From NCBI RefSeq assembly GCF_964199755.1, contig NC_133901.1, positions 7,665,016-7,729,015 of the forward strand: a stretch of DNA of 64,000 bases. The letters are read 5' to 3'. The DNA is from Larus michahellis. Taxonomy: Eukaryota > Chordata > Aves > Charadriiformes > Laridae. Both the position numbers and the translations under genes were made by a program. The notes under the pieces are model-generated. The model was not told the DNA's origin and did not search any database. It saw nothing but the letters and a program-made list of their open reading frames with translations. Numbering within the stretch: position 1 is the stretch's first letter; every line of letters starts with the position of its first letter. Shown piece after piece: positions 24,884 through 39,500 of this stretch.

Positions 24884-25783
24884 AAACACTCCTTAAAGAA
24901 TAAGGGCACGTACCTAAAATGGAACTTCGAGGTAAGGATCACTTTTAAAGGACAGTCTTTCTTTTCTGACTGGAAAGCTGGACAGGCTAAAATTTAAAGA
25001 GACGGGACAAGCCACAGGCATGAGTCTGCTCTATCAGGTCCAAAGGCTGAATATTTCAATATTTCATGAACTTAGTTTGTAAAACCTCTGTGGAAGGGAC
25101 TGTAATTTGGGTGAGCAGTTGCGTGGTGCTCACCATGAGGGCTCCTGGTCGGTGCTCAAGATCCAGGGCACGACAACAACCCAACGAAGAGCAGCATCAA
25201 ACCCCGGCACCCAGCGATACAAGCAACAAATAAAAATAGAAACATCACACTCTGCACTCTCCCCGGGAAGCTGGGAAGCCACACCGCAGGTACCAGTGCA
25301 AGTACTGCGATTTAGTTGCCAAGCAACCCCCTTATCCTCCGAAATTCATGTTCAAGTAGCTATAAAATCACTTGTTCAAAGGAACCGGAAAACAAAAACA
25401 AGTTGTACCTGCGGCATCCTATTTTGCTAAGCAAAGTACAGGAGAAGCAAAATCTAAACGCCAGCCAAGGCTTTCTGAACGTAAACAAATAGAAATCACA
25501 ATATTAGCTTCAGGATGCCAAAACTGTATTTTTTGCATCACGCAAACAAATAAGTGGAGCGCTGTGGGGATTAGTGCTCTCCAAAACGCAATTTGGAAGG
25601 GGGAACCCGCTCACATGCCAGCACCCGATACGACCCACCACCTCTCCAGTGCACCAGGTCATCTTGACAAACTTTGAAATATTATTTTACTCCTGACTGT
25701 GGGGCAGAAATTGTAGGAAAAATTAGCAATAGTATCACAGCCAGCTGACCTACTAAGGCAAACAGTCTAATGATTCAGATAAA
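24884..25783. other. Noncoding DNA with a mildly GC-rich patch
   Basis: The segment 25,107-25,330 is GC-richer with a few CpGs and an open plus-strand frame. It has no recognisable domain or splice context and could be an old unrecognised repeat. Confidence 0.4.
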
Positions 25784-25849
25784 CTTGGTCACAGGCACAA
25801 TACTCAAGCATCAAAACTTGATCATACGCACGATATTCAAACATCACAC
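25784..25849 (+). repeat. Two-copy 33-bp tandem repeat
   Basis: Unit 1 is 25,784-25,816 and unit 2 is 25,817-25,849. I count 25 of 33 positions identical by eye, with no gap. Several differences are transitions. The divergence implies an old local duplication. Confidence 0.75.
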
Positions 25850-27586
25850 ATCCCTATTTGTGAAGGGGGGTGTTTTATTCTTTCATTACTATAATAAGTG
25901 AACGGAAGTGAATTACATCAGTCCAAATACAATCTGACATGAAATCAAGTACTGGGTTTTTAATCCAGTCACTCACATTTGTTTGTCCATCTGCTATGAG
26001 AACTGAACAGAAATGCCAGCCAAGGATCACAAATTTTAGTGAACTATTTGCAGATTTCTCAGTTATTTCCCATTACTCTATAGCATGTATTCCACAAACG
26101 TAAGTAAGATTTGTGTGTACATGTATACTTGTGCATACATATAGGTATATAGGTATACACACACATGAATATAGATATAAAAGGGTCAATGTTAACTCCA
26201 TTCCCTTCGTGATACTTTCACAACTGAAACATTTCTGGACATTTTGGGATAGTAAACTTTAACGATAAGGAAAAAATAAAACTTTCCAGTTTGAACCAAA
26301 TCAGATGTTTCGCTTTACTCAGTATATTTATTTTTCTGGCCACACAGATTTGGAAAATATAGTTCTAAAGGTTTTTATTTAAAATCAATTAATGAAGCAA
26401 TAATAAATATTTTATTTCTTGCTTTTCAGTTGCTATATGAGGGTCTAACCAGACTCCATCAAGGCTTCTAATAGTCTTACTGTTATCTGCAGTTGCCAGG
26501 TTATACCATGCCCTTCTTTGAAGCCTTGGTCAGGAGGCTCCTCCTTCCCTTGTCCCCTTGAAATCTCCTTTCGGACACCGAGAACTGCAGTTTGGGGTAG
26601 CACAGCTGCAAGTGGGCATCCTCTCCAGAAACAGCATCCCTGGAGAGACAGCTCTTTGCTGCTGCAAATAAAAATTCAGAAAAACAAAACAAAACCAACA
26701 GACAACTAACCACAAACTAAACAACAACAAAAAAAAAAAACCACCATGAAAAAAGTTATTTTCACGTCAGGAAGACTTTTAATCAAAACCAAAATTTACT
26801 ACAGATTTGAGACAGCATAGGGAGTACTTCAGACAGTGGGTAAATTATTGTGTAATATTTCTGAAATGCTCCGATTGAAGGGTTTGATTTTTTTTTTCCT
26901 CTTCCCTTTTTTAAGGACAGAATCTTTTAAACTATAATCAGTCTCTGTCACTGTGCTGGTCCATAATACTGTGTCTTTCACTAATCTTATTTTCCTGTCT
27001 CCCTGTTTCGCCTTGCTTTTGAAATGTTATCTTCCCAAGGATAATAAAGATATACCTCCTGAAGGTCTTTCTCCTCTGTTTTTCAAACGTATAGTTTACA
27101 GCAAAGTTCTGGTATGGGAAAATAATTGCGTGAGAGTGAGCTAGGGATGAAAGACACGCAGAGAGCAGAAAACAGGGGGGCCGGTTGAATATGCCACATT
27201 CCTCCACCCACAGCATCTCCGCCTGGGGAGCTGCAGGCGTCAGGAGAAAATGTTCATTACAACACACGAAATGCAAGTTGGGTGGAGAGTTAAATATTTA
27301 TTGGGAAGATTTTCTCCTGAAGATCAAGAAACCCTCAGTTTCATTGTGAAAACTCAGCCTGCAGGGCCCGAGACTTAAGTTTCAGGAGTCAAACCTAAAA
27401 TAAGCAACAAGTGCCTGAGCGTAAACCAAAGAGTCTGTCTGCCCTGACCTTCAGCAGGGAGCTGCCAGCTGAGCCAGGCTTTCACATCTAGCAAAAGCCC
27501 GGTACTTAGCATGAGCAGACAGAGTCTGGTCTCATTTATGATTTTCTTCCAACACTATACAACCAACTTGTGTGGATCTTTTTTCC
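25850..27586. other. Noncoding unique DNA
   Basis: Contains an alternating purine-pyrimidine stretch rich in TG/TA/CA steps (26,112-26,166) and an A/C-rich tract with an A12 run (26,683-26,745). No gene is seen. Confidence 0.55.
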
Positions 27587-27630
27587 TTTTTTTTTTTTTT
27601 TTGGGGGGGGGGGGTTGAGGCGGGGAGGGG
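27587..27630 (+). repeat. T16-G12 tract with G-quadruplex potential
   Basis: Sixteen T (27,587-27,602) are followed directly by twelve G (27,603-27,614), then TTGAGGCGGGGAGGGG. The G-run with the two following G4 runs satisfies a G-quadruplex pattern. Long adjacent homopolymers are also prone to sequencing or assembly error, so the exact run lengths are uncertain. Confidence 0.85.
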
Positions 27631-27830
27631 ACAGGATGCTGGTAACCCTTGCAAAACAAGCCTGAAGCTCCAGGCTTTAGCTGCAGATTCAATTCATGAA
27701 GGATGACTGTGTCGTCCATAACACATTGTCAAATTCATGCAGTTAACTGCAAATAAAAGGTTGAGCAATGGAACTATGGACCCCTCGTGAGGAGGCAGGT
27801 AGCAAACTTCTGCAGAAGTCCTTCCACTTT

Positions 27831-27867
27831 ACATATATATATGTGTGTGTGTATGTATGTTTATATA
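27831..27867 (+). repeat. (TA)n/(TG)n microsatellite
   Basis: Alternating ATATATATATGTGTGTGTGT followed by ATGT units and an AT-rich tail. Purine-pyrimidine alternation is continuous through the core. Confidence 0.85.
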
Positions 27868-30800
27868 AATTTGAAGAGATATAGATAAGATGCATAAAAT
27901 ACATATGTATTCAGATATGTATTTTATATATCTGAATTTTCAGGAAGTTTGAAGTCTCATGTTTTCTGTTCTTAAACCCTCCCCATTTTAGAGTTCTTAG
28001 GAGATCAGGTCACACCAGTACATACTTTTTCCTCTCCAGTTTCTCCTGCACCGGAGTTATAAGCCAGTCTTCTCTCTAACCCAAAATAATCAACAGCATC
28101 ACACTGGCTTTAACTAACTGCACTTTCCATACATGCAATCCATTCATAAAAAGCATTTGCACTACTTAGTTTCTGCACTTCTGCAATCTTATTTTTTGGA
28201 AACACATACGCGCCAGTTTAAAACGTTTAAATGTTCATTTACTTGCCCTTGCCCATGCTAAATAGCTGAATCCTGACCATGAATTAAGGTTTTACAGCTT
28301 CTATAATAACACACTAAAGTCATTTAATTTGCAAGTCCCAGCCCTGGAGGAGAGGGATAAAGATGGGACCTGGAAGAACCACGTCCTGCAAATCTTGATG
28401 TTCAGGGCTGAGGATCATGTCGAGCCTCCCCCCTGCTCAGACATTTCACTCCTCCTCTCTTCCAATAAGCAGAGGAAAGATCCATTGTAACGGACTTTCA
28501 AAGCCACAGGCACTTTACATCCCATCCAAGTCTTGATGGTTTCTGTCTAGGAAGCAAAAGGCTGGAAGTTTTATATGTTCTCATTTGCTTAATGTGCTCC
28601 TTTATTGCTACACTTGAATTAAGCATCATCCTTACATCTTCTGAAGCTCAGAAACCCTCCACTCCCTGTTGACTCACTACCACCACCTCTCTACCATAAT
28701 CTTAATTATTCATGTGTCGTGTGTCATCCCCCCCCCCGGCCTGCTTCTTTAGGTTGGCTTTGTTTTCTGCCATCTCTGCAGTCATTGGAGAAGTTCCATG
28801 GTCTTCAGCAAGTTTGGGTCAAAACTTGCATGTGGACGGTTTTCCCTAACAGTCAAACTCCAGTTTTCAGAATTAACCTTTTCGCACATTTTTATGCTCC
28901 TACATAATTTTTATTCACTTCTAGGTCTGGCTTGCTAGAGGACATGTTTCCAGTAGAAAAGCCTAAGCGTGCCAAAATTTTTCACTACTTTTAATGCAAT
29001 GCATTTTTCTATGAAAGGGATACCAATGTTACTGGCAAGTCCCATGAAGTCACAGCCCAATAGAGATGGCAATCATTTTTAAAAGTCCCTGCCTCCTACT
29101 TACACCAAATTTATAGTTACATTCAGAATATTCTTCCTGGCTAAAAAACCCTTAAAGTCTAAACTAACAAAGCAGTCAGAGTATTAATACTAAATACTGC
29201 CTTTTTGTCACAAGTTTACCTATTTTTTTTAATATTTTTTTTTATTTAATATCAGGTACACCACCAGACACAGAAGTGGGAAGACCACAGGCTCGCAGAA
29301 GGCTGTAGAGAAGATTTCTTTACTGCTCACCTCCGGCACTGCAGTGCTGCCAGAACTCAGATACTGTGGATTATGACTGAAAAGACATTATTCAAACTAA
29401 TGAAATAATCTAGATGAGATCCCTAGTATAAACAGATTATTAGGCTAAAAATTGCTCCAGCTGAAAAAGCTCCCTTCCCCGCACCACAAAGAGCAGTGCA
29501 GTCAGCTATGGCTGGAGGACAAAACACAGGGAACTGCTACACATAACTCAGTTTAAGCACACTATTACTCTGCAGTAGTTCTCACAAGGTGCCTGTGCGC
29601 ATTCTCATTACATATTTACTTGTTATTCTCCTTAATAAAACAAGTAATTTAAAAAAATGGCAGCGCAGTTAGCAAGACGGAAGGAAAGCTCATTTACAGT
29701 ATGTCTATGTTCCTTTCAGGTACAATTGTCATTAATGATCTATTATATTATTAATAAAATCAATTTAGTTAGTGTTCTGTCAGGATGTTTAGCTTTAATA
29801 TAAATATTATCAGTACTAAAATTATTTTTATGAGCCAAGAATGTTACAAACCAAGATCATTCCATCAAACAGTATAGCCCATTGTTAACGTACACGGATA
29901 GTATCTACCTCACACCAGGTTTTCAAATACTAATTTTCCAAGGCAATATACCCAACATTCACTTAGACAAAACTAGAAAACATAATTTGTCATTTCTGCA
30001 ATAAATGTAGATGGGGATACATTATTCTTATATTGCAAATGTGTAGTGCTCCATTATGCAGAACATGGAGAGGAAAGAATCACAAGTAGTTATTACTCCT
30101 CAATGTTTTAATGAGCAGTTCTTTCATGGGGAAAAATATAGCTGTTGCTCTTTCTGTATATTATCCTTCTAACTAATACTTGTGTGATGATACCATGAAT
30201 GTACGTATAGTAAATATATTTGGCAATAACCTGCATTTTCTGTATGGCATAAGTTATCTAGCATGCTCCCTAACCACCGTATGCTTAAATCCAAACAAAA
30301 AATATGAAGGACTAAAAAATCACAAATGCCTCAGCAACATTTAAAACCATATGGCACAATTATATTTCCTACCAACTATTTACTCCATGTGTCTCTAGAC
30401 TGACAATCAACCTTGGAAAACACAGAGTAAACCATATGTTGTACCGCAGAGGAGCTGGACAACACATGACATCTGCTTTGCAAAAAGCTACGACAGAAGA
30501 TTATTATTATTGTTATATGGTCCAATTATTAAACACATTTCAAGAGAACCATGAAAAAGAAAACAGACCAAATTTTCCAGACAATACATGGATTAGGAAA
30601 ATAAAAATCCTCTTGATAATTTAATGGGAAGTCAGATTAACCAAGAATGTCTTGCTAGTTATTTGTCCCCATTGGTGGGGATTCAGGACTTTAAAAGTGA
30701 GGTAATAGCAAAGCCGTGGAAAAAGATTTGGATGAAACCTTTCCATAACAGCAATAAGTTTTTGAGGAAATAACTAAATCTCCATCCAATTCTATGTTAG

Positions 30801-33330
30801 GAACAAACAAACAAGAAAACCTGTGAAAACGAAATCATCTAAAAATCAATGGAAAGTTGGTGCAGGCAGCCAGGTTGAAAAATCTGTGGGTTTTTTTTCA
30901 TATATAAACGAGGGCAGTTAATACTTCCCAGTAGTTTCACACACATGTGAAGGTCTGAAAACAGAAAAATGGGAATCACATTTCAGGCTTGCTGGTATTT
31001 TCAGGAGCACCCAAAAGCAGTAACAATAGTTCTGCTTCTGTTTTCACAATTTGCATCTTTCTATGCCATCACTCAATTTCATAAGTAAACCGTGCATACA
31101 CGGCAGTTATTCACATCCCGCGATAGCGATAACAAGACACACACAACAGCCATTCAAATATTAGGACAGGAATAACAAAGATCGAAAAATGAAAGGTTAA
31201 AAGAAAAAAAAAAAACGACTAAAAGCACTGAAATTTGACAAGTCATTTTTGAAAAGCAAATAGCAGATTAAAGAAATATTTGAAGAAAATATACTTCAAA
31301 TTAGAATAAAATATCATAGACCACTGAAGTAGTTTGGAGCCATTTAGGTCCAGGTCTGCACTTGGACACTGCATTCCCACCAAAATCAATCTGGATATCA
31401 AAATAACTGGCTGTGCTGGCCACACAGCTCAGGGACACATGTCACTTCACACTGAAGTAAGACAGAAATTAAACGTTTGGCCCAAAACTGGAAGAGCTTC
31501 ATCCCAAACAGCTAGAGCAACATGAATAGGTATGAGCTTGGAATCATTTCAACTAGACAAAGAATTACAGACCAATTTCTACAGCATTTACTCCACTGCC
31601 TGTATGACTGGCAGCAAGCAACACCTCTGGCTAATTTATGAGCGAGCAAATAAAGCTTTGACAATAAAATCCATATGAGATCATTAAAAAAAGGTTTGTT
31701 CCCCACAGGAACAATTTTTAGAGACATTAGGGTTTAGATTTGCCCACTGAGTCATTCATTAACCTTTTCATAGGAACAGGTTCTGGCCAGCTACAGGCAC
31801 GGAGCAGGGTCGAGTATACCGGAGACTCCCCATCTCCTTCCTGTCTCTCTTCCAAGGAGCACAAACAGCTCTGCCCTAAAGCATGCCATTAAGATTACAC
31901 AGAGGCCATTATCTATCTATGGGCACTGTTTATCCTTACCGCAAGGCCATGAGGGACAGACACTGGGATCACACAGGGAAATCCTTGATAAGGATTTTTA
32001 GGCAGAGAAAGAAAGTAAAATGTAGAAACTCTCCAAGAAAACAAACAACTTTACTCACTTTTTTGTCTGAATCCTGCATTCTTCACAATCTAATCAAATG
32101 TTTATCTTGACATCACCTGGTAAAATTGAACTTAACCAAGACCTGAAACAATTTAAATGTCAATTCCTTTGATTTAGCAAAGGGAAGAGATGCATGACAA
32201 ATTAGAATTACCACATACACTCTACCTCAGAGCCAGATATAAAGCCACACAAATGGCGCAAATACGATTTTATATTTGTGCTTAAGAGCCACAACAGAGA
32301 TCAGGTCTCATGTTACACAAGGCTTCAATGTTGCCCACCTGAGCCGTCCTACGACACGTGTGCCCACAGCCTCGGTGGGAACCAGCAGCACCATGAGTGA
32401 CTCCTGGTTGGACCAAGCAGGAAAGTCCTAAGAGGTACAAGAGACCACACAATCTGAGGCTGCTCGTTAGCACATGAACAAATAGGCTTATTGAAGCCTT
32501 TATGCACAGTTCTGGTGCTTTTATGCTATATAAAGGAGGTCCAATCCTTGCTGGGGATCCCATCTGGACACTGTTCAGATTATTTGCTGACCTATGTGCA
32601 GCATCCTCTCATATTATCAGCTCTGTCGCAAGGGATTTCTGCTTTCCATTGCTCAGGAAAGTGGAAACATTGATTATGACTGGCATTCAATAATAACAAT
32701 AAATAAATGAAAAGAATTCACACACAAAAGAAAACACAAAAAAGTTATTGTAGGAAATTACTATGGGAAAAATGGTGATCTGCATGTAGTGCTGCGGTAA
32801 GGTTGAATTATACACCATGGGCTTTGTTTAGATAAACACTGTTATGAAAGTTGTTAGATTTATTCTGAAGAAAAAGGAAAAGTGTCTGAAAAGCCTAGAA
32901 AAAACAGCCCATCGAATAGCTTCTGAGCTACAAGACACCTAGAGTGCTGATTTCTGATGCTGACTCTTACCTATTAGTTGTCTTTTATCCCATCAAACTG
33001 TCCATGGAGCTAAGCCTCTCTGAAAGTGAGTTGGATGCCTCTCAGAAAAACATATGCTGCAGTTAAGCAGAGCTAATTATGTTTGTTATGAATTATCTGG
33101 GACCTGTATCTACTCCCAATAATCCAGATGAGATCTTGTCAATGGCTTCCATCAATGGGGATGGGAATTGACATTGTAGGTTAACAACAGCCAGGGTAGG
33201 GATATGAGGAAAAGGTACAGTACAGAGTCTTCACAGGGATGATCCACAGAAGGGTACGGCAGCCAAATTATCATCTTTTTGAGTAGGATCCAAAAAGAAA
33301 TTTTGAGGATCTAGGTCAGGGTTCTCAGCG
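27868..33330. other. Noncoding unique DNA
   Basis: No gene, repeat family or long open frame is seen in 5.4 kb. A C10 run (28,728-28,737) and T/A-rich runs near 29,222-29,250 and 31,205 are the only low-complexity items. The stretch 29,560-30,640 is particularly AT-rich. Confidence 0.6.
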
Positions 33331-33500
33331 CATGAGCCCAAGCTGCAATGCTGGAAGCCCCCACGCAGATGCTGCCCCGCACAGCCCAGCTGTGGCCCCG
33401 CAGCTTCCTGGCCACCCGGAGCTCAGCTTCCACCTGCCCAAGGGACCTGCCCCAGCCCCACCAGGCTCAACACACAGTGCAAGCACCAGGCCTTATGCTT
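33331..33500. other. GC-rich patch
   Basis: A short segment rich in CC, GC and AGC with several CpGs, abruptly more GC-rich than its flanks. A plus-strand frame (33,348-33,704, ATG start) passes through it and beyond into AT-rich sequence, so base composition rather than coding explains it. No domain is recognisable. Confidence 0.35.
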
Positions 33501-36500
33501 GACCAAAACCAGAATAAGTCTTCAAAAGGGCTCAGAATATTTGGCATTTTCAGACAGTGCCCAACAGGACAAAAAAGCAAAAGTTTTCATTGCGCTCTAG
33601 GTGCCTGCTGGGACAGACCATCTTCAAGTCAAAAAATATGCCCAGGCAAAGAGAAGAACGAAACCTGGGTCTTCAGAAAACTGGGCACATGTTTTAGCCA
33701 CTAAGGTAGAACATAAAACACAGCTCTTCCTCCATCACCCTTATCCCTTGCATAAGAGAAGAAATATTACTGGTGGCACTTCACACAGAGACCTACACTG
33801 ATAACAAGCAGCAACACCTACCCCATACTTCCCCCCCCTCCACACACACACAGGGATCCAAGTCCACCAGTCTTTGCCACCATCAAGACACCCAATTAAC
33901 AGTGGTACGAGAATCAGCACAAGAAAAAACCCCAAATAAATTTTGGCCTAACCTTGTACATGCATGTGCACACACAACCTGAGCCTCCTCATTTTCACTG
34001 CTGCTACAGACGAAAGCATGCGCAGTTTAAGACTGACGAAGTGACTGTGCTTTCAAATCCTTACCATCATGTTCTGCAGTGCACAAGAAACATGTAGTAT
34101 CCCGTGGAAACTCTCTTTATACATATTCAGAGAGGAAGAAATGAAAACAAGAACAAACTGGTACTCGGGGGCTGAACATCCCCCTGCCGTCTCCTGTTGG
34201 AGGGCTTCCACTAAGTGCAGTCCTGCTGGAGCCCTTATGGTAAGCAGGCTGAATACAGATGCTGTCTTGGGCATCTCGCTAAGTATTGCTTTTAGTCAGC
34301 TCCGCTGAGTAGAAAAGGTCACCTTTGGTTTCTTTTTAAACAGTTTTTAAGTAGCAAGTTAATGGTTGTGACTATGCTGAATTCTTGGGAAGGAGAAGAG
34401 AACCAGAGCTGTCGCCGTGGGGATGGAGTGGAGAGACAAAGTCAAAAGCTGCTGCACTCTTTCTCACGGTGATATTTTTTTTTCTTTTTTTTTTTTTTCC
34501 AGTCAAAAGACAAATTTGAGGGGAGACTAAATAACAACATCAACAACTACAATAATATTACACTTTTCCAGCTATCTCTGCCTCTGAGTGAGGCACACAG
34601 GACCCAGTTACGTACTATTCCATTGGGCATCTCCAGGAAACCTTTGTTGATTTTGGCTCTTACACTCAAAATGCGATCACAGAAGACAACTCCAAGAGGA
34701 AGCCTTTCTGGTCCAAAAAAGCCATAGCAAACTGATTTCTGCGTGGGAAATAAAGCAAATTAACCCAAAGACAAGAAAAAGCCAAGGGGACCACACAATT
34801 ATCGCAAGATTTTCAACTCCTAAAGGATTGAGAAGAAGAGCAAACACACCCTAGAACGTCTTATGCAATAGCTGTTAGTTACACCTGCCCCCAATGCCTG
34901 TAGAAAATCAAGGCAAGTGTGAAATACCATTCAGGAGGTTATTCTATACCTGTGCTCAGATGCTGTTAAAAATTTACAGCAGGTAAAATGATACGATTAT
35001 TTGAATATACCAACTTGACTACAGCAGCCCACAGCACTACTCATACAGACTGTACATAGAAACAGATAATCAGTTTTGAATAGAGAGAATATAAGAAATA
35101 ACAATATTCAGTTACGATAATCAGATAATTTGCTTGTGACCAAAATTTAAAAATAGTAACAAGAACAATTTTACTAACTCTGATATAAATAATTTTAATG
35201 GAAATTCATGGTGTGGACTGCAGCTATGTGAAAAGAAAATTAAAAAGCTTTGCAACCTTACTTCTATTAATAGTCTTACTGTGCGTATTTGCTATAGGAT
35301 TGAATTAGAGTAGAAACCTATAGATATACTAAGACATCCTCTTTCAGATATGTAAAGAATGTTTATTCATAGGAAAAAACTGAGCCAGGAGACACACACT
35401 GGCGTTTTCTTGAGCTGGACCAAAAGCAAGCGAGTGTAAAAAAAGTTATCTGTGAAGCATAACTGCCACCTTGTGATTGAACACTGCAATTCAGGTAGTA
35501 CTTGGGGGTAAAAAGCATTTGGATTATAGTTGCCTCCCCATCCCAAAGCAACTTCAACCTTTGGAGAAAAGATTCAAAGGCAAATCAGTGATTCTTTTCC
35601 ATGGACCTTCACAAATGGGTGGCACAGGCTCCCAATTCAAACCAAGAAAAACATAAACATTTCTGGTCCTAAGTACTCTTGTGTTTTATCAAACTTCTGA
35701 ATAAGGACTGCATTTTCTACTTCGTTATTCTCCCTTCACTATTCTATTATTCACCAAATAACCATTAATTACTGTAACCACAATAAAGAAAAACAAAACA
35801 GAATATTCCTTTCCATAAGCGACTCTGTCATTATCCACGAATATTACGTGATTATGTAGGAAGGAATAGTCCTTCCACTTACAAATAAGAGCACTAAGAG
35901 GATATTAATGTGGTCAATATAAAAATCTACAAAGTATTATACTCCTATCACACATTATAAGAAATTTTAGTAAAATTTAAGGAAAGAGATATCTCTGATA
36001 TTACTATGCATTTCATTGGAAATTCTTTCTTATGAAGACAGTGGAATCCCAGAGACGCATTAAATTATTGTGAATGAAATTCTGAAGTTCTCATTTAAGC
36101 AAACTTTGTACTAAAGCCTTATGTGAGAATATGCTCAGCACATCTGGATTTCACACTTCATAGACATATCAAGTTAAAAGGTCTGTTGCCCAGCTTCAAA
36201 TATCTGGATGCGATTAACCAATACAAAAGTAGTCACAATATGACAAGAGAAGGCAAGTAAGATAAATAGAAAGAAAAAAAAGACAAATGAATAATTAATA
36301 AAATTTTTACATCCTTTCTTTTGAATGCAATTTCTCTTGCTCATAAAAGAAATATTTGACTGTTAAGATTTTTATAGTAAGAGTGTCACTTAGTACTTTA
36401 AGTGTACTCTTGTGTTAAGAGTGCACTTAGTATCTCATACGAAGTGTATCAAAAGGGCACCATACATAATGGAGAAGTAGAAAGAACTGGTATTAAAAAC

Positions 36501-39500
36501 GAAAAGGTAGCTTTACTCAAAGTCAACTTATTATTTTAGTAAACTTTGGTCATTCAGTTACAGTCTAGAACTTCAAGCTGATTGGCAAGCACATGAAACA
36601 CCAAAGTGTTTGATTTATCTCAGCAAGATATTCTTGGTGGAAACAGTCTTTATAAGCAGGTTCTGTTTTTCCCTTGAAGACTGCAGTCATAAAACATCCT
36701 CGCAACAGATGACACATCTGTATCGTTTAACTTGACTTTGCAAAGATAAAAGAAAAAAAACTTAATTAGAATGGAGGAAAAATCCTAACCATATCTAGCA
36801 GCAGTCCTTCGTCTGCTTTGTTACAAAATTAATGTTGGGGTGCTTTTGGTGTTCCTGCTGTCTGTGTGTGGTTCATTGCTTCGACTTACAGCCCAAAGGT
36901 GGCAGGGGCCCCTAATTTTGAGGTGTCAGAGAAGCTTTTTGGCAAAGATTACCATGGCAGACGGCTACTCTGGTGAGGGCTGATAAACCTTGAAGCAAAT
37001 GGGAAGAGAGAAGATGGAGGGAGACACTTTGTCAGAATCAGTCCTTCCCTGTCCCAACACGCATCCATCTCTGCCCAGGGCTTAACAGCAGGAACGGGGC
37101 AAATGTTGAGGGCTGTCTTGCCTTAATATAGCTGGGTGGACAGAGAAGCAGGGTACCCGTGATTTGCCGAATGCGTTTTCTCAGTTGGCATCCTCAGAAA
37201 CAGTTGAAATTTTCCAAAGAGATTCCAGCAGATATCAACCACAGACACTTTTTGCTCAAGAGATCACATTCTTGCAGAATCATCTCCAACTCAAAATATA
37301 TCCCAATAATTTAGAAGCATTTAGACATTTGACAGTGTTGCTCCAAATCTACCCAGCTGGCAGAGCTGCCCAGAGCCGCGCATCCCAAGGATGCAGCATC
37401 CCGCATCGCGCTCCAGAATGGATTAGTCCAATGTTGCTTTTTTGCACCAAACACGTGAGACTGAGGAAGGAATGACAAAGATGGCTGAGGTATGGCACTG
37501 AATAACCCTTTGGCTTGTATCAGGATTGATGGACAAGCCGCAGGCACCCCTTCCCCACCTTCAGCAGGGGTAGGAACGTTGCAGGTATCGGAAGTTGTGC
37601 TTTATTAGCAGTCGGGTACATCCTGAACAATGGAAATAACACAGTGAGACGTATAAAATAATACTAGACGCTGAGCACAATTCTCTTTCTGCTTCTTATC
37701 CATAATGATTAGGTGACGTCTGACAACTGGATGCATCATCTTTTTTTTTTGGCTACAGAGCATCAGTTAGCAAAGCTACCTTTCAAACGAAGCTGAGAGA
37801 GCCTTTGAAGTGAGCTTTTTAGAAACAAGAAGCTGTAGTTTCAGATAAACTGCATGGTTCATGCAGACTAAGTCACACCTGTGTACAAGGTAATTAGCAA
37901 TTAAAATGCTCCAGCAATCAAAGATTGGATACATCCTTTGTACATCTTCACGAACATCATAAAAAAGGGGTTGAGATATTGACAATACATTCTTAGTTTT
38001 CTTTCTTACGCAGAAATGGAGTTGAAAGCCAAGTCTATTACTGCAGGTTATGAGTTCCCTCCTCAATTCTGTCCACAAGTGCTGATAGCCATGTCGTGTC
38101 CAGGAATCTGGGCTCTTATCTTGGCATGTCTGTGTTGATCTGGAAGTTCATCATTTCCAATTTCATAATGTCTGACAGTCAGAAGTTATATCGCTTTACT
38201 TCAGGGTGCTCAGTGTTTCTAGACTGCTGCAAATACTCCTGTATACTCTGTGTACAAACATAGAGAAGCATGCAGAAATTTTCACTTAAAGGTGGCAAAA
38301 AACCCCCAGCTGTGGCTCAAACTGCCATCCCTGCCACAGGCACACCCCCACAGCAGAGTCATCTTCTCCCCAGACACAACAAAAAAAACCCTGGCAGAAA
38401 ATGCAGTGGAATCAGGTGTTCAACATAAGTCCTAACAGCCCTTGGGCAAATATCAGGGTCAAAGTGTATTGAAAACTACCACACAGCCCCTTATGGCCAG
38501 TGAAATGATGTTTGAGTTCCAGAATTAATGATCGCCAGACCTATAATTTTAGGCTCTTCTGTTAGTACCATGCTGTACAAGATGCCAAAAGTTTAAGCTA
38601 CTGTTATGAGACTATAAAAAAAAATCCATAAGGTAACAAAATTCAAATGCAATTATGAGGTCACTTTTGTTCTGGGATTCAAAACTGTAGCACAGTTGTG
38701 TTTTGATAGGTGTTTTACATATTGTTGTACCACAACAAAGACATCCTGAAAAATAAGTGTGCAGAAGCTGTGCAAAGAAAGCTATTTTAAGTACTAGGGG
38801 TAATATAGTTAATTAGGGTACAGACAGAAACATTTTAATCCTTACTTTACCACACTTGTCCACAATTGTCTTCCTTAATCCCCATAATGAAACAGAAAAC
38901 GCTTTAATGCAGATATTCAGGTGCCACTGCTAAGACTAATACCTATCAGAAATATTTATTTTATTTATAGTATTTAGAGCTATGCTGTTTAGAGTCAAAA
39001 TGCCGAGGCTACATGCTAATTAACCCAAAGATCACAGTGATATAATTGGAAATGAGATTTCAGAAAAGCAAGGGACAGCGATTTATATTTGCCGATAAGG
39101 ACAGAGCATGTGTATGTAGGAAACTCTGCAGTTCTTGTTGCCACTGTAGTATTGCAAAGCCTAATAAGGTAGAACTTTTTGGCAGGAGATGAGAAGAATC
39201 TTTCCCCATCGTGCAGAAATTTAGTAAGCAAAATGTACCTGGATTAGCCTCTTATGAGTTTTGTCTGGTCTGTAGTTCGTGATTCCTCAGTTGCAGCGCT
39301 ATGTTGCTCAACTGAGCACAGGCTCCATTTTTTTGAAGAAAAGTAATAGTAAACTTGATAAATACAGACTATTTTTATTTTTATACCTGTTAAAGTTTAG
39401 GCCGCTTCATAACTGTATGTTTAAAAGGTGTACAAATGAGCAGCCTACAAGGAATAAGCTTCTAACTTAACATAGATTAATGCGATACAGACAGCCCCAA

